Virus record (IMG/VR): IMGVR_UViG_3300049595_002348
Span: 1 to 22,092 of that record
From: a virus
Direction: 5' to 3' (one strand)
Length of the DNA: 22,092 nucleotides
Shown: positions 8,431 through 15,730 of the stretch, piece after piece
How the letters are laid out: the number at the start of each line of letters is the position of its first letter
Position numbering within the stretch: the stretch's first letter is position 1
Program-made: the position numbers and the translations under genes
Notes under the pieces: generated by a model
Seen by the model: only the letters and a program-made list of their open reading frames with translations
Database searches by the model: none
Told to the model about the DNA's origin: nothing

Positions 8431-10486
8431 GCATAAATTTGGAATAGTTACTTCATTTTATAATACAGAAGAATTTGTTGATAGCGTTTTCGAGTCAATA
8501 CTAAATCAAACTTATAAAAATTGGGTTTATTTTGTAACTGATGATGGAAGCTCCGATAGAACGAAAGAAAAAATTTTAAAATATTGCGACAATATAAAAA
8601 TATTTTATGTTGAACAAAAATTTAAAAAAGAAATGTTCTGGCAACCGCAGCGTTTTATAACTGAAGATTGTGATTATCTTATAACGATGGACTCTGATGA
8701 TTATGTGTTGCCAAAAGCACTTGAAGTTTATAATAATGCTTTAAATGAATATAAAGATAAAAATATAGTATTTATTTCTTGCGACTCTGCTTGGATGAAC
8801 GATAAAATGACTTCTTTATTAAATTATACATATGTATATCATGATAAATCATATTATTTAAATGATAATGATGTTGAAAGAAATAGAAGAGGTATTGATA
8901 GAATTTCGCCAAATACTTTTGGAAGTTTTCGTGGAATAAAAAATATAAAAGGATTGGATTTTGGAGTGAACTCTTATAATGCTGCTGGAAACAATGATAT
9001 GTTGCATACTGGATTGTTACAAAATTTTGGAAATTCATTAATTATTCAAAGAAATTTGTACAAATATAGATATAGAACAAATAGTATATCGCATAAAATA
9101 TTAAATAATAACGAATGGAATCACACGGTATTAATAAGAGATATTTTAAAAGATAAAGTAACTAATTTTGATTGCCGAGTTATTAACATGGAATTTAAAA
9201 ATCTTTATACAGATTTTTGTTCTTTATTGATGTGTGAAGAATTAGCAAATATTAATAGTGATTATAGAGTTAATTTAATAACTAAATTTATTAACAAAGA
9301 TTTTAGTCATTTAAAAAATCTTTATAAGGAGCATTTTATAGATATAAATAATTTTGTTGATGATTTCGATTTTTATGTACTGAATTTAACTGATTATGAT
9401 TTAGACAATAAAGATGAAATAAAAAAAATTATTAACTATGTAAAATCAAAAAATTTTTATAAAATAGTTTTATATTATCATGATCGAAGAGATTCTTCAG
9501 AAATAGAAAGTAATCCAAAATATAATATTGAAAAAATTGATAAAATACTTTCGCAATATTTTTCAACTTATTATTGGGCGAGTTATTATAGAAACACTTC
9601 TTATATGTCAGAAAATTTAAACTATGTTAATATAAAAAACTCTATTAATATCGTGAATGAATCTCCGAGTTTAGGTGATTGTATAGCGTGGGTTCCGATA
9701 GTAAATGAATTTGCAATAAAAAATAGAACAAAAGTTAACTTGTACACTCCAAATAAAGAAATATTTGTAAACGAATATCCAATGATAAATTTCTTCAACT
9801 ACTCAGAAAAGCCAGATAATAATATATCAATAGGATGTTTTGATGATAAAAAGTGGCGACCAATTTCTTTACAACAAGTGGCTTGTGATATTTTAAAACT
9901 AGATAATAAGGAAATTCGTTGTAAACTAGATTTTAATAAAACTAAAAAATCTAATTTTAATAAAAAATATGTTTGCATAGCCACTCAATCAACTGGTCAA
10001 TATAAATATTGGAATAGAGAAAATGGATGGATACAAGTTGTTGACTATTTGAAAAATCTAGGTTATGATGTTGTTTGTATTGATAAGCATTATTCTTTTG
10101 GTAATGCAGAAAAAATGAATGTTATTCCATATAACGCAATAAATAAAACTGGTGATTTGCCATTAGAAGACAGAATTAATGATTTATATCATTGTGAGTT
10201 TTTCATAGGTTTGGGATCTGGATTGTCTTGGTTAGCGTGGGCATGTGAAAAACCAGTGATTATGATTTCAGGTTTTTCTGATCCTATATCAGAATTCTAT
10301 ACTCCATATAGAGTTCATAATAAAAATGTTTGCAATAGCTGTTGGAATGATTTTACATGTACATTTGATAGATCTAATTGGTTATGGTGTCCAAGAAATA
10401 AAAATTTTGAATGTTCACGCGAAATAACATTTGACATGGTAAAAGAAAAAATAGATCTTTGTATCAAAGATTTATCAAATAAATGA
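8423..10486 (+). CDS. Fusion of a GT2 glycosyltransferase and a BAHT-like heptosyltransferase
   Basis: This is a 687-residue protein. Residues 1-230 are a GT2 (GT-A) domain with DDGSSD at 40-45 and TMDSDDY at 88-94, the metal- and nucleotide-binding motifs. Residues 230-400 are mostly helical and unrecognised. Residues 407-687 are GT9-like: SLGDC at 416-420, LGSGLSWLAW at 597-606, then C637-x2-C640-x15-C656-x7-C664 within a WLWCPR...NFEC context. That cysteine finger and its surrounding residues match bacterial autotransporter heptosyltransferases (TibC family), in which four cysteines bind iron and the enzyme glycosylates serines of a protein. The fusion suggests consecutive transfer steps. 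C646 is an extra cysteine. The start overlaps the giant gene by eight bases, and the stop overlaps the next gene by four (ATGA). Sampled G+C is about 22%. Confidence 0.8.
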   Translation: MYKHKFGIVTSFYNTEEFVDSVFESILNQTYKNWVYFVTDDGSSDRTKEKILKYCDNIKIFYVEQKFKKEMFWQPQRFITEDCDYLITMDSDDYVLPKALEVYNNALNEYKDKNIVFISCDSAWMNDKMTSLLNYTYVYHDKSYYLNDNDVERNRRGIDRISPNTFGSFRGIKNIKGLDFGVNSYNAAGNNDMLHTGLLQNFGNSLIIQRNLYKYRYRTNSISHKILNNNEWNHTVLIRDILKDKVTNFDCRVINMEFKNLYTDFCSLLMCEELANINSDYRVNLITKFINKDFSHLKNLYKEHFIDINNFVDDFDFYVLNLTDYDLDNKDEIKKIINYVKSKNFYKIVLYYHDRRDSSEIESNPKYNIEKIDKILSQYFSTYYWASYYRNTSYMSENLNYVNIKNSINIVNESPSLGDCIAWVPIVNEFAIKNRTKVNLYTPNKEIFVNEYPMINFFNYSEKPDNNISIGCFDDKKWRPISLQQVACDILKLDNKEIRCKLDFNKTKKSNFNKKYVCIATQSTGQYKYWNRENGWIQVVDYLKNLGYDVVCIDKHYSFGNAEKMNVIPYNAINKTGDLPLEDRINDLYHCEFFIGLGSGLSWLAWACEKPVIMISGFSDPISEFYTPYRVHNKNVCNSCWNDFTCTFDRSNWLWCPRNKNFECSREITFDMVKEKIDLCIKDLSNK

Positions 10487-11307
10487 AAGTTAAAATTGTC
10501 TTAAATACATCTTCTTTAGGTGATACCATTGGGGCTGTAGCTCAGGTAGATAAATATCAAAAATTGACAAATAATGAGGTTGGTTTTTATATTAATAATG
10601 CTTTTGTAAATCTTTTTAAAAATTCATATCCTAATATATCTTTTAATCCAATTAATTTTGAATTTCAAGAGTTAAAATATATTAATTTTTATTTTGACCG
10701 CCCATTACAAAAAGGTTTCTCTGATGATCTTGGAATGCAGTATGAAGAAATAAATACTAAAATTGATAATCATTCAAGTGCTAGACATATAAAACAAAAA
10801 TATATAACTATATCAACTCATTCTACACATCAAGGTAGATATTGGAATAATGATAATGGTTGGAATGACTTAATAAGATATTTAAAATCAAAATATGATA
10901 TTTCTACGGTTTGTATAGATAGAGATCATTCTTTTGGAATAAAATCTTGTATGAATCCAATTCCTAAAAAAGCAATCGATAGATGTGGTTTAAATTTGAA
11001 AGAATGCATTAATTATATTAGTCATGCAGAATTCCATGTAGGAACATCTAATGGTTTATCATGGTTGGCGCATGGAATAGGTAAGCATACTGTGCTTATA
11101 TCTAATGTTACAAAACCTTGGTGTGAGTTCACTACAAATATAACAAGAATATATGATGATTCTATTTGCAGCGGATGTTTAAACGAAGAAAAATTTGATC
11201 CTACTGATTGGTTATGGTGTCCAAGAAAAAAGAATTTTGAATGCACCAAAAAAATAAATTTTGAAAGTTTAAAAAGCAAAATAGATAATTGTATAATTAA
11301 TTTATGA
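10483..11307 (+). CDS. Stand-alone BAHT-like heptosyltransferase (GT9 superfamily)
   Basis: This 274-residue protein is paralogous to the second half of the preceding protein. Shared features are SSLGDT near residues 10-15, the strand before W121 (HQGRYW against GQYKYW), NGWN at 125-128, CIDRDHSFG at 144-152, TSNGLSWLAHG at 188-198, and the four-cysteine finger C229-x2-C232-x13-C246-x7-C254 with WLWCPR and NFEC. Members of this family transfer heptose or related sugars to protein serines and assemble as large oligomers around the iron finger. That role is known for the bacterial enzymes and inferred here. It is shorter than the roughly 400-residue bacterial enzymes and lacks their N-terminal part. 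The start overlaps the upstream stop as ATGA, and the stop overlaps the next start in the same way. The sugar and target protein are unknown. Confidence 0.75.
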   Translation: MKVKIVLNTSSLGDTIGAVAQVDKYQKLTNNEVGFYINNAFVNLFKNSYPNISFNPINFEFQELKYINFYFDRPLQKGFSDDLGMQYEEINTKIDNHSSARHIKQKYITISTHSTHQGRYWNNDNGWNDLIRYLKSKYDISTVCIDRDHSFGIKSCMNPIPKKAIDRCGLNLKECINYISHAEFHVGTSNGLSWLAHGIGKHTVLISNVTKPWCEFTTNITRIYDDSICSGCLNEEKFDPTDWLWCPRKKNFECTKKINFESLKSKIDNCIINL

Positions 11308-11663
11308 TTAATCTTTTAGTAGATGAAGCATACGCTTTCGATTATCTTAGCATTTTAGAAGTAAAAAAAGAAAAATCTTGTAATAGTTATACAGCTTGGA
11401 TCAATTGTTGGTCTAATTTGCAAAGCCAGTTTGATTCAGAAAAATGGTTATCGATAATATATTCAGAAGAATATAAAAACATGATTAAAGCTAATCGATT
11501 AACATTTGACGCAGTTGATAAAGCTAAAACCGATGAAGTAACCGCAAAATACGTAGATCATTGTAATTTTCAGAGATATATAGCGAAACAAAATTTTCAA
11601 AAAAAATTCTTTAACAATGAATTGCAAGAATATAAAATAGGTTATGATAAATACACAATCTGA
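11304..11663 (+). CDS. Small conserved-looking protein of unknown function in the glycan operon
   Basis: This is a 119-residue soluble protein. It opens LLVDEAYAFDYLSILEVK, a segment I believe recurs in phage and bacterial proteins near glycosyltransferases, but I cannot name a family or reaction. The rest is largely helical, with W33, W36 and W48 and a lysine-rich C-terminus. No catalytic motif, signal peptide or membrane segment is seen. It is linked to its neighbours by ATGA at the 5' side and by a 20-base overlap with the LicD-like gene at the 3' side, so translation is probably coupled to both. It may be an accessory subunit or belong with the LicD step. Sampled G+C is about 30%, higher than the large glycosyltransferase genes. 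Confidence 0.65.
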   Translation: MINLLVDEAYAFDYLSILEVKKEKSCNSYTAWINCWSNLQSQFDSEKWLSIIYSEEYKNMIKANRLTFDAVDKAKTDEVTAKYVDHCNFQRYIAKQNFQKKFFNNELQEYKIGYDKYTI

Positions 11664-12405
11664 TATAAACTTATATATAGAATATTCTAAATTTATGCAG
11701 AATGCTATATTAGAACAAAATATTCCATGCTATTTAATTGGAGGGGCTTTAATAAATTGTTTGAGAGATAATGGAAAATTGTTAACAGATGATATAGACT
11801 TTGCTATTATATTCGATGGTAATTTTAGCGATATATTGAAAATACTTGAAAAGTCTGGATTGCTATTTAGTTGGGAGTGTTTTAATTCTATACTTCGTAT
11901 ATTCCCGCTTTGTAGAAAAGAATTGAAAATTGAGTTGTTTTTATTTGTTAAGCGTCATGTAAATTATTACATGTATGAGGCGCACTGGCCTCATGAGCGC
12001 ATATCTAGTTTTCAGACTTTTAAAGAACAAAAAGTAGTTTTAGAAAATAAAGAGTTTGTAACATTTTTTAAACCAGAGTTGTTCTTAACCACGGTTTATG
12101 GTGATTGGCGTCAAGCTCAAAATGCTTATTTTTGTAGAAAAGGAGGGGACACAACACATTTAAAAGATTGCATTTTTTATACAAATGAAGACAACTATGA
12201 TAAAATAGATTTTCAAGTTGAAAATCTAAAAATAATTTTTAAAACCGTTTCTGTAAAAAGAAATTTGGAAAAAATAGATGACAGTAAAATCAATATCTTT
12301 GATAATTTTTATTCTGAACAAGTTTCAAAAGAAACTAATTTGTTTTATAGTGATTTTGTAAAATTCTTTATCAAAGAAAAAATTAAGTATTTCGATCTTC
12401 AATAA
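11644..12405 (+). CDS. LicD/fukutin-like nucleotidyltransferase-fold transferase
   Basis: This 253-residue protein has the LicD signature: GGALINCLRDNG at 33-44, then TDDIDFAI at 48-55 with two metal-binding acidic residues, IELFLF at 96-101, and YGDWR at 152-156. LicD and fukutin-type proteins move a phosphorylated alcohol (phosphocholine, ribitol phosphate or similar) from its CDP form onto a glycan. That role is known for the family and fits here because a CDP-forming enzyme lies next door on the opposite strand. The last roughly 85 residues are not recognised. The start overlaps the upstream gene by 20 bases. The 3' end overlaps the 3' end of the cytidylyltransferase by 23 bases, leaving no room for a terminator between them. 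Sampled G+C (36%) is above the big glycosyltransferase genes. Its donor cannot be told. Confidence 0.75.
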   Translation: MINTQSDINLYIEYSKFMQNAILEQNIPCYLIGGALINCLRDNGKLLTDDIDFAIIFDGNFSDILKILEKSGLLFSWECFNSILRIFPLCRKELKIELFLFVKRHVNYYMYEAHWPHERISSFQTFKEQKVVLENKEFVTFFKPELFLTTVYGDWRQAQNAYFCRKGGDTTHLKDCIFYTNEDNYDKIDFQVENLKIIFKTVSVKRNLEKIDDSKINIFDNFYSEQVSKETNLFYSDFVKFFIKEKIKYFDLQ

Positions 12406-12787
12406 TTTTTTTTATTATATCTGAAGTGCATATACCACTTGTTCTTTCTAATAAAATTAATTTTCCGTCGCTTACTGGATAAAAATATTTTAAAAATTTT
12501 TCGTTTTCTTTTCCGGTAAACATACAATCAGCTTTTAGTTTTTCTAATAATTCATCAGTTGTTATTAAATCTGCGTTTTCGTAGATTTCATCGACATATT
12601 TGCATGAACGTATGATTTCTAGCCTGTTATTATAACTAATGACAGGTTTTCTTTTTTTATAACTGATAACCTGCTCATCATTATGAACACCCACAATAAG
12701 TTTATCACAATTTTCTTTTATCCTTCTTAGCATATTAACATGACCAATATGAAATAAATCGTAAACCCCATTTGTATATGCTGTCAT
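12383..12787 (-). CDS. TagD-like cytidylyltransferase
   Basis: This 134-residue protein matches the usual length of glycerol-3-phosphate cytidylyltransferase. It opens with TNGVYDLFHIGH, giving the HxGH CTP-binding motif at 13-16. YNNRLEIIRSCKYVD at 52-66 and RTSGICTSDII at 115-125 follow. The last corresponds to the family's RTxGISTT motif with Ser to Cys and Thr to Ser changes. Such enzymes join CTP and a phospho-alcohol to give a CDP-activated donor (glycerol, choline or similar). Substrate is not readable here. The ATG overlaps the stop of the GT4 gene upstream on this strand by four bases, so both form one short operon. With the convergent LicD-like gene it makes a plausible donor-plus-transferase pair. 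Confidence 0.85.
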   Translation of the reverse strand: MTAYTNGVYDLFHIGHVNMLRRIKENCDKLIVGVHNDEQVISYKKRKPVISYNNRLEIIRSCKYVDEIYENADLITTDELLEKLKADCMFTGKENEKFLKYFYPVSDGKLILLERTSGICTSDIIKKIIEDRNT

Positions 12788-13830
12788 AATATTAAAGATT
12801 CAAATATATATTCATAGTAATTACATTGTTTTTCTAAAGTAAATTTTAAAATAGCATTTTTATAACAATTTTCAGGATTAATTAATTCATCTATATTTTG
12901 GATGGCATAAATCATATCGTTTACGACGGAACATCTTAATCCAGTTTCTCCTTGTAGTACCGTTTCAGTAAAACCGCCAAAATTTGTTGTAATGGTAGGC
13001 GTTCCTGAAAATTGAGCTTCAATAACTGTCCAATTGCATGGCTCCATAAACAAAGAAGGAGCAAATAAAAATTTTGAATCGCTTAATAAATTCATTCGTT
13101 GAATAGGATCAACAAATCCAGTGAATTTACAATGTTTAGTTTCTTTAAGGTTTAAGATATTTGGTCCTGCAAAAATAATATCTTGCCCAATATAATTACA
13201 AATATCGTAAGCTAATTTAGCTCCTTTTTGTTCGGTAATTCTACCTAAAAATAATGCTGTATTTGATTTTTCTTTTTTATATATAAAATCATTCGTATCA
13301 AAACCAGGATACACAATATATTCATGTCCTAAAGAAATATTTGTTGCAGAACTTCCGTGCATTTTGTGCATTTGACTATATGTTTCAAAGATTTTAATCG
13401 GAGCAAACATGCTATCATATCCAATGCTTGGTTCTACTACGATAGATTTATCATAAAAATGTTTAACGCACGGTTCATGAGCAAATCCAAACCAGCATAA
13501 TATAAATTCGTTATTTGATTTTATTCTTTTATTTAATTCAATAATACAATTATCATTAAATATTTTTATAGCTTCTGTTCCTACATTTTGATCGAATCCT
13601 TTAATCTTCCAATCATTTAAGTTGCCATAACTCTTTTTTAATATATCATTATTAATAACATTAATATGTTCTGTGCAGTTAACAATAGAATCTTCATGAC
13701 CATAATGATAAACAGTATGTCCTCTTTTTGTCATTTCGTCGCAGAACTTGTAAACTTTTTGAACAAACGCGCACAATGAAACATTTTTGTTAGTTGGCGA
13801 ATAAGGTACGCTCAAACAGTGAAAAACCAT
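12784..13830 (-). CDS. GT4-family glycosyltransferase
   Basis: This 348-residue enzyme has the GT-B fold features of family GT4. The N-terminal half includes the MTKRGHTVYHYG strand at 33-44. The C-terminal half has FLGRITEQKG at 194-203 (donor-phosphate loop), FTGFV at 236-240, and the EPCNWTVIE block with the donor-binding pair E263-x7-E271, followed by GGFTE and GETGLR. Retaining transfer from a nucleotide sugar is expected. No membrane segment is seen. It is the first gene of a two-gene minus-strand operon whose second gene is the cytidylyltransferase. Its start lies only 27 bases from the divergent PhoH-like gene. A TATATT sits two bases upstream of the ATG, and no Shine-Dalgarno sequence is present. 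Confidence 0.85.
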   Translation of the reverse strand: MVFHCLSVPYSPTNKNVSLCAFVQKVYKFCDEMTKRGHTVYHYGHEDSIVNCTEHINVINNDILKKSYGNLNDWKIKGFDQNVGTEAIKIFNDNCIIELNKRIKSNNEFILCWFGFAHEPCVKHFYDKSIVVEPSIGYDSMFAPIKIFETYSQMHKMHGSSATNISLGHEYIVYPGFDTNDFIYKKEKSNTALFLGRITEQKGAKLAYDICNYIGQDIIFAGPNILNLKETKHCKFTGFVDPIQRMNLLSDSKFLFAPSLFMEPCNWTVIEAQFSGTPTITTNFGGFTETVLQGETGLRCSVVNDMIYAIQNIDELINPENCYKNAILKFTLEKQCNYYEYIFESLIL

Positions 13831-13857
13831 ACAATATAGTGTAACTGAATTTATATC
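13831..13857. promoter_or_regulatory. 27-bp divergent promoter region between GT4 and PhoH genes
   Basis: Everything needed to start both genes must lie in these 27 bases or inside the genes. ACAAT (13831-13835) and GTGTAACT (13839-13846) recur upstream of the portal gene at 20162-20174. TTATAT at 13851-13856 abuts the PhoH ATG, and TATATT read on the minus strand precedes the GT4 ATG. No Shine-Dalgarno sequence is seen on either side. Confidence 0.45.
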
Positions 13858-14607
13858 ATGTCAACCAAAAAGAAAAGAATTCCAAAGGAAAAAGAAGACA
13901 TTAAGCAAAATATTGATGATAATCATCTTAAACTTGTTAGATTAAATATTAAAGAATTTAAACTTACAGATAAACAAAAAAGTTTCGCTCAGATAGCTTT
14001 TGATAAGAATACTAAAATTATTTTTATCAATGGTCCCGCTGGAAGCTCTAAAACTTTCTTGGCTGTTTATTGTGCTTTGCATATGTTGAATTCAAATCCA
14101 AAATCAGAAATCAAGTATATTCGTACTATAGCAGAATCTGGAGAAAGAGCTTTGGGATCTTTGCCTGGAACTGTAGATGAAAAGTTCAATCCATTCATGA
14201 TGCCTCTTTATGATAAATTGGATGAATTGCTACCGATGTCTCAATCAAAATATTTAGAAACGAATGGTTATATTGAAGCTCTTCCTATTAATTTTCTAAG
14301 AGGCGCAACTTGGAATGAAAAAATTATTATTGCAGATGAGTCTCAAAATTACAGTAATAAAGAATTGGTAACTCTTTTAACTCGTATTGGCGAAGGAACA
14401 AAAATGTTTATTTGTGGAGACGCGATGCAATCAGATATTGGCAATAAATCTGGTTTTATGAGAATATATGATTTGTTTAATAATAAAGAAAGCGAAGAGC
14501 GCGGTATTTATTGTTTTCAATTTGATGAAGAAGACATTATGCGTAGCGAAATATTAAAATATATCGTAAGTATGTTCAAGAAATTAGATAAAATAAACAC
14601 ACACTGA
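13858..14607 (+). CDS. phoH: PhoH-like P-loop ATPase
   Basis: This 249-residue protein has Walker A GPAGSSKT at 59-66 and Walker B IIIADESQN at 156-164, with RTIAESGERALGSLPG (89-104) and RGATWN (148-153) between them and ICGDAMQSD after. These are hallmark blocks of PhoH ATPases, which are very common in phages. A role as an RNA or DNA helicase-like ATPase in phage-infected cells is suspected but unproven. The first 30 residues are a Lys-rich extension. It starts the plus-strand late and packaging run and shares an upstream motif with the portal gene. The next gene begins 11 bases after its stop. The start ATG fits the divergent arrangement; no other in-frame ATG precedes the ATPase core. 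Confidence 0.9.
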   Translation: MSTKKKRIPKEKEDIKQNIDDNHLKLVRLNIKEFKLTDKQKSFAQIAFDKNTKIIFINGPAGSSKTFLAVYCALHMLNSNPKSEIKYIRTIAESGERALGSLPGTVDEKFNPFMMPLYDKLDELLPMSQSKYLETNGYIEALPINFLRGATWNEKIIIADESQNYSNKELVTLLTRIGEGTKMFICGDAMQSDIGNKSGFMRIYDLFNNKESEERGIYCFQFDEEDIMRSEILKYIVSMFKKLDKINTH

Positions 14608-14613
14608 TATAAT
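14608..14613 (+). promoter_or_regulatory. TATAAT box before the zinc-ribbon gene
   Basis: TATAAT immediately follows the PhoH stop codon and ends five bases before the ATG at 14619. The placement matches the boxes at 665, 808 and 3031. It may start a separate transcript for the zinc-ribbon and sigma-like genes. Confidence 0.4.
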
Positions 14614-14618
14614 ACAAT

Positions 14619-15026
14619 ATGAGTAACATTTACTGTTCTAATTGTGGTACTAAGCATATTCTAGGTTCTAAATTTTGTACTAGCTGTGGAAATTCATTGG
14701 GTAGTTTTTCTAATATTAATAAACCAGTTTTAAAACAAAACGCTAATGCACCAAGAAATATTTCTAATACATCATCTAGAGAAGTAGATGAAGATGGTAT
14801 CCCAACTGTATTCGTAAAGCCTTCTAGACTTTCATATGAAATTGAAAAGCCAGCAGGTAATAAATATTCTGCTAAAGATTTATTTAATTCACCTCCTGTA
14901 GATCCAAGCGAAAGAATTTCCTCTAGAGGAAATTCAAACTATAGAAAGCTAACTAAAGAAGAATTGCTATCACAATCATTAAAGGAATGTAGTTCTAGAC
15001 AAACACAAGATATTGATGAATCGTAA
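14619..15026 (+). CDS. Zinc-ribbon protein
   Basis: This 135-residue protein has an N-terminal zinc ribbon: C6-x2-C9 and C20-x2-C23, with each second cysteine followed by G. The rest (residues 28-135) is low in hydrophobics, rich in Ser, Asn, Lys and Glu, and likely disordered. No enzyme motif is present. A short DNA-, RNA- or protein-binding factor is the best guess. The end of the gene overlaps the sigma-like gene by 11 bases, so the two are translated together. A partner of the phage sigma factor, like small co-activators of late transcription in other phages, is possible but is inference only. Confidence 0.8.
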   Translation: MSNIYCSNCGTKHILGSKFCTSCGNSLGSFSNINKPVLKQNANAPRNISNTSSREVDEDGIPTVFVKPSRLSYEIEKPAGNKYSAKDLFNSPPVDPSERISSRGNSNYRKLTKEELLSQSLKECSSRQTQDIDES

Positions 15027-15729
15027 AAAGAAAAAATTTGAAGACATGTATGAAACGATTGATCAAGTAATCAAAAAGCGAAAAAATAAATGGAAATTAA
15101 AAGCGATTACTTGGTTTGATTTTGAAGATATAGAGCAAATAATAAAGCTCCATATTTATAAAAAATGGCATTTATGGGATCAATCGCGAGCTATTGAACC
15201 TTGGGTAAATCGCATAGTTACAAATCAGATTAGAAACATAATCCGTAATAATTATACTAGTTTTGCAAGACCGTGTTTATCTTGCCCATTCAATCAAAAT
15301 AAAGAAGGCGATTCTGGCGCTGAAATGTCTTGCGGATTCACTACAAATGGAAAGCAATGTAATGAATGTCCTTTATACGCTAAATGGGAAAAGATAAAAA
15401 AATCAGCATACGATGTGAAAATCACAGTTAGTTTAGAAAATCATAAAAATTATTTTATGAATGTTGAATCAACAATGAATCATGATTATAAATTAGCAGA
15501 AAATAAATTACATGATTTGATGAAAAGTTCTTTAAGCGATAAACATTATTTTATTTATAAAATGTTTTTTGTAGACAATTTAACTGATGATCAGGTTGCT
15601 AAAATTTTGAAGTTTAAGACATCAGAAAAAGGTAGAAAAGCAGGATACAAGCAAATAAAAAATTTAAAAAAAATGTTGTATATTAAAGCTCAAAATTTAT
15701 TAAAAGACAACGATATATTCTCTTCTTAA
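15016..15729 (+). CDS. Sigma-factor-like protein with a cysteine-rich insertion
   Basis: This is a 237-residue protein from the ATG at 15016; a TTG at 15013 is a less likely start. Residues 33-80 look like sigma region 2: FDFEDIEQIIKLHIYKKW then AIEPWVNRIVTNQIRN, the core-binding and -10-recognition helices. Residues 173-225 resemble region 4, a helix-turn-helix (DDQVAKIL) ending in basic helices. Between them lie C87-x2-C90, C106, C115 and C118, a probable zinc-binding insertion not found in ordinary sigma factors. The likely job is to direct host RNA polymerase to phage late promoters. It overlaps the zinc-ribbon gene by 11 bases, and the next gene starts one base after its stop. The similarity is by pattern only; a structure prediction is needed to settle it. 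Confidence 0.7.
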   Translation: MNRKKKKFEDMYETIDQVIKKRKNKWKLKAITWFDFEDIEQIIKLHIYKKWHLWDQSRAIEPWVNRIVTNQIRNIIRNNYTSFARPCLSCPFNQNKEGDSGAEMSCGFTTNGKQCNECPLYAKWEKIKKSAYDVKITVSLENHKNYFMNVESTMNHDYKLAENKLHDLMKSSLSDKHYFIYKMFFVDNLTDDQVAKILKFKTSEKGRKAGYKQIKNLKKMLYIKAQNLLKDNDIFSS

Positions 15730-15730
15730 T

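Noticed and set aside
12383-12420. T-rich stretch between convergent genes as a terminator
   Set aside because: There is a T run but no convincing GC-containing stem, and the region is coding on one or both strands.
15013-15015. TTG start for the sigma-like gene
   Set aside because: An ATG is the very next codon, and all other genes here start with ATG.
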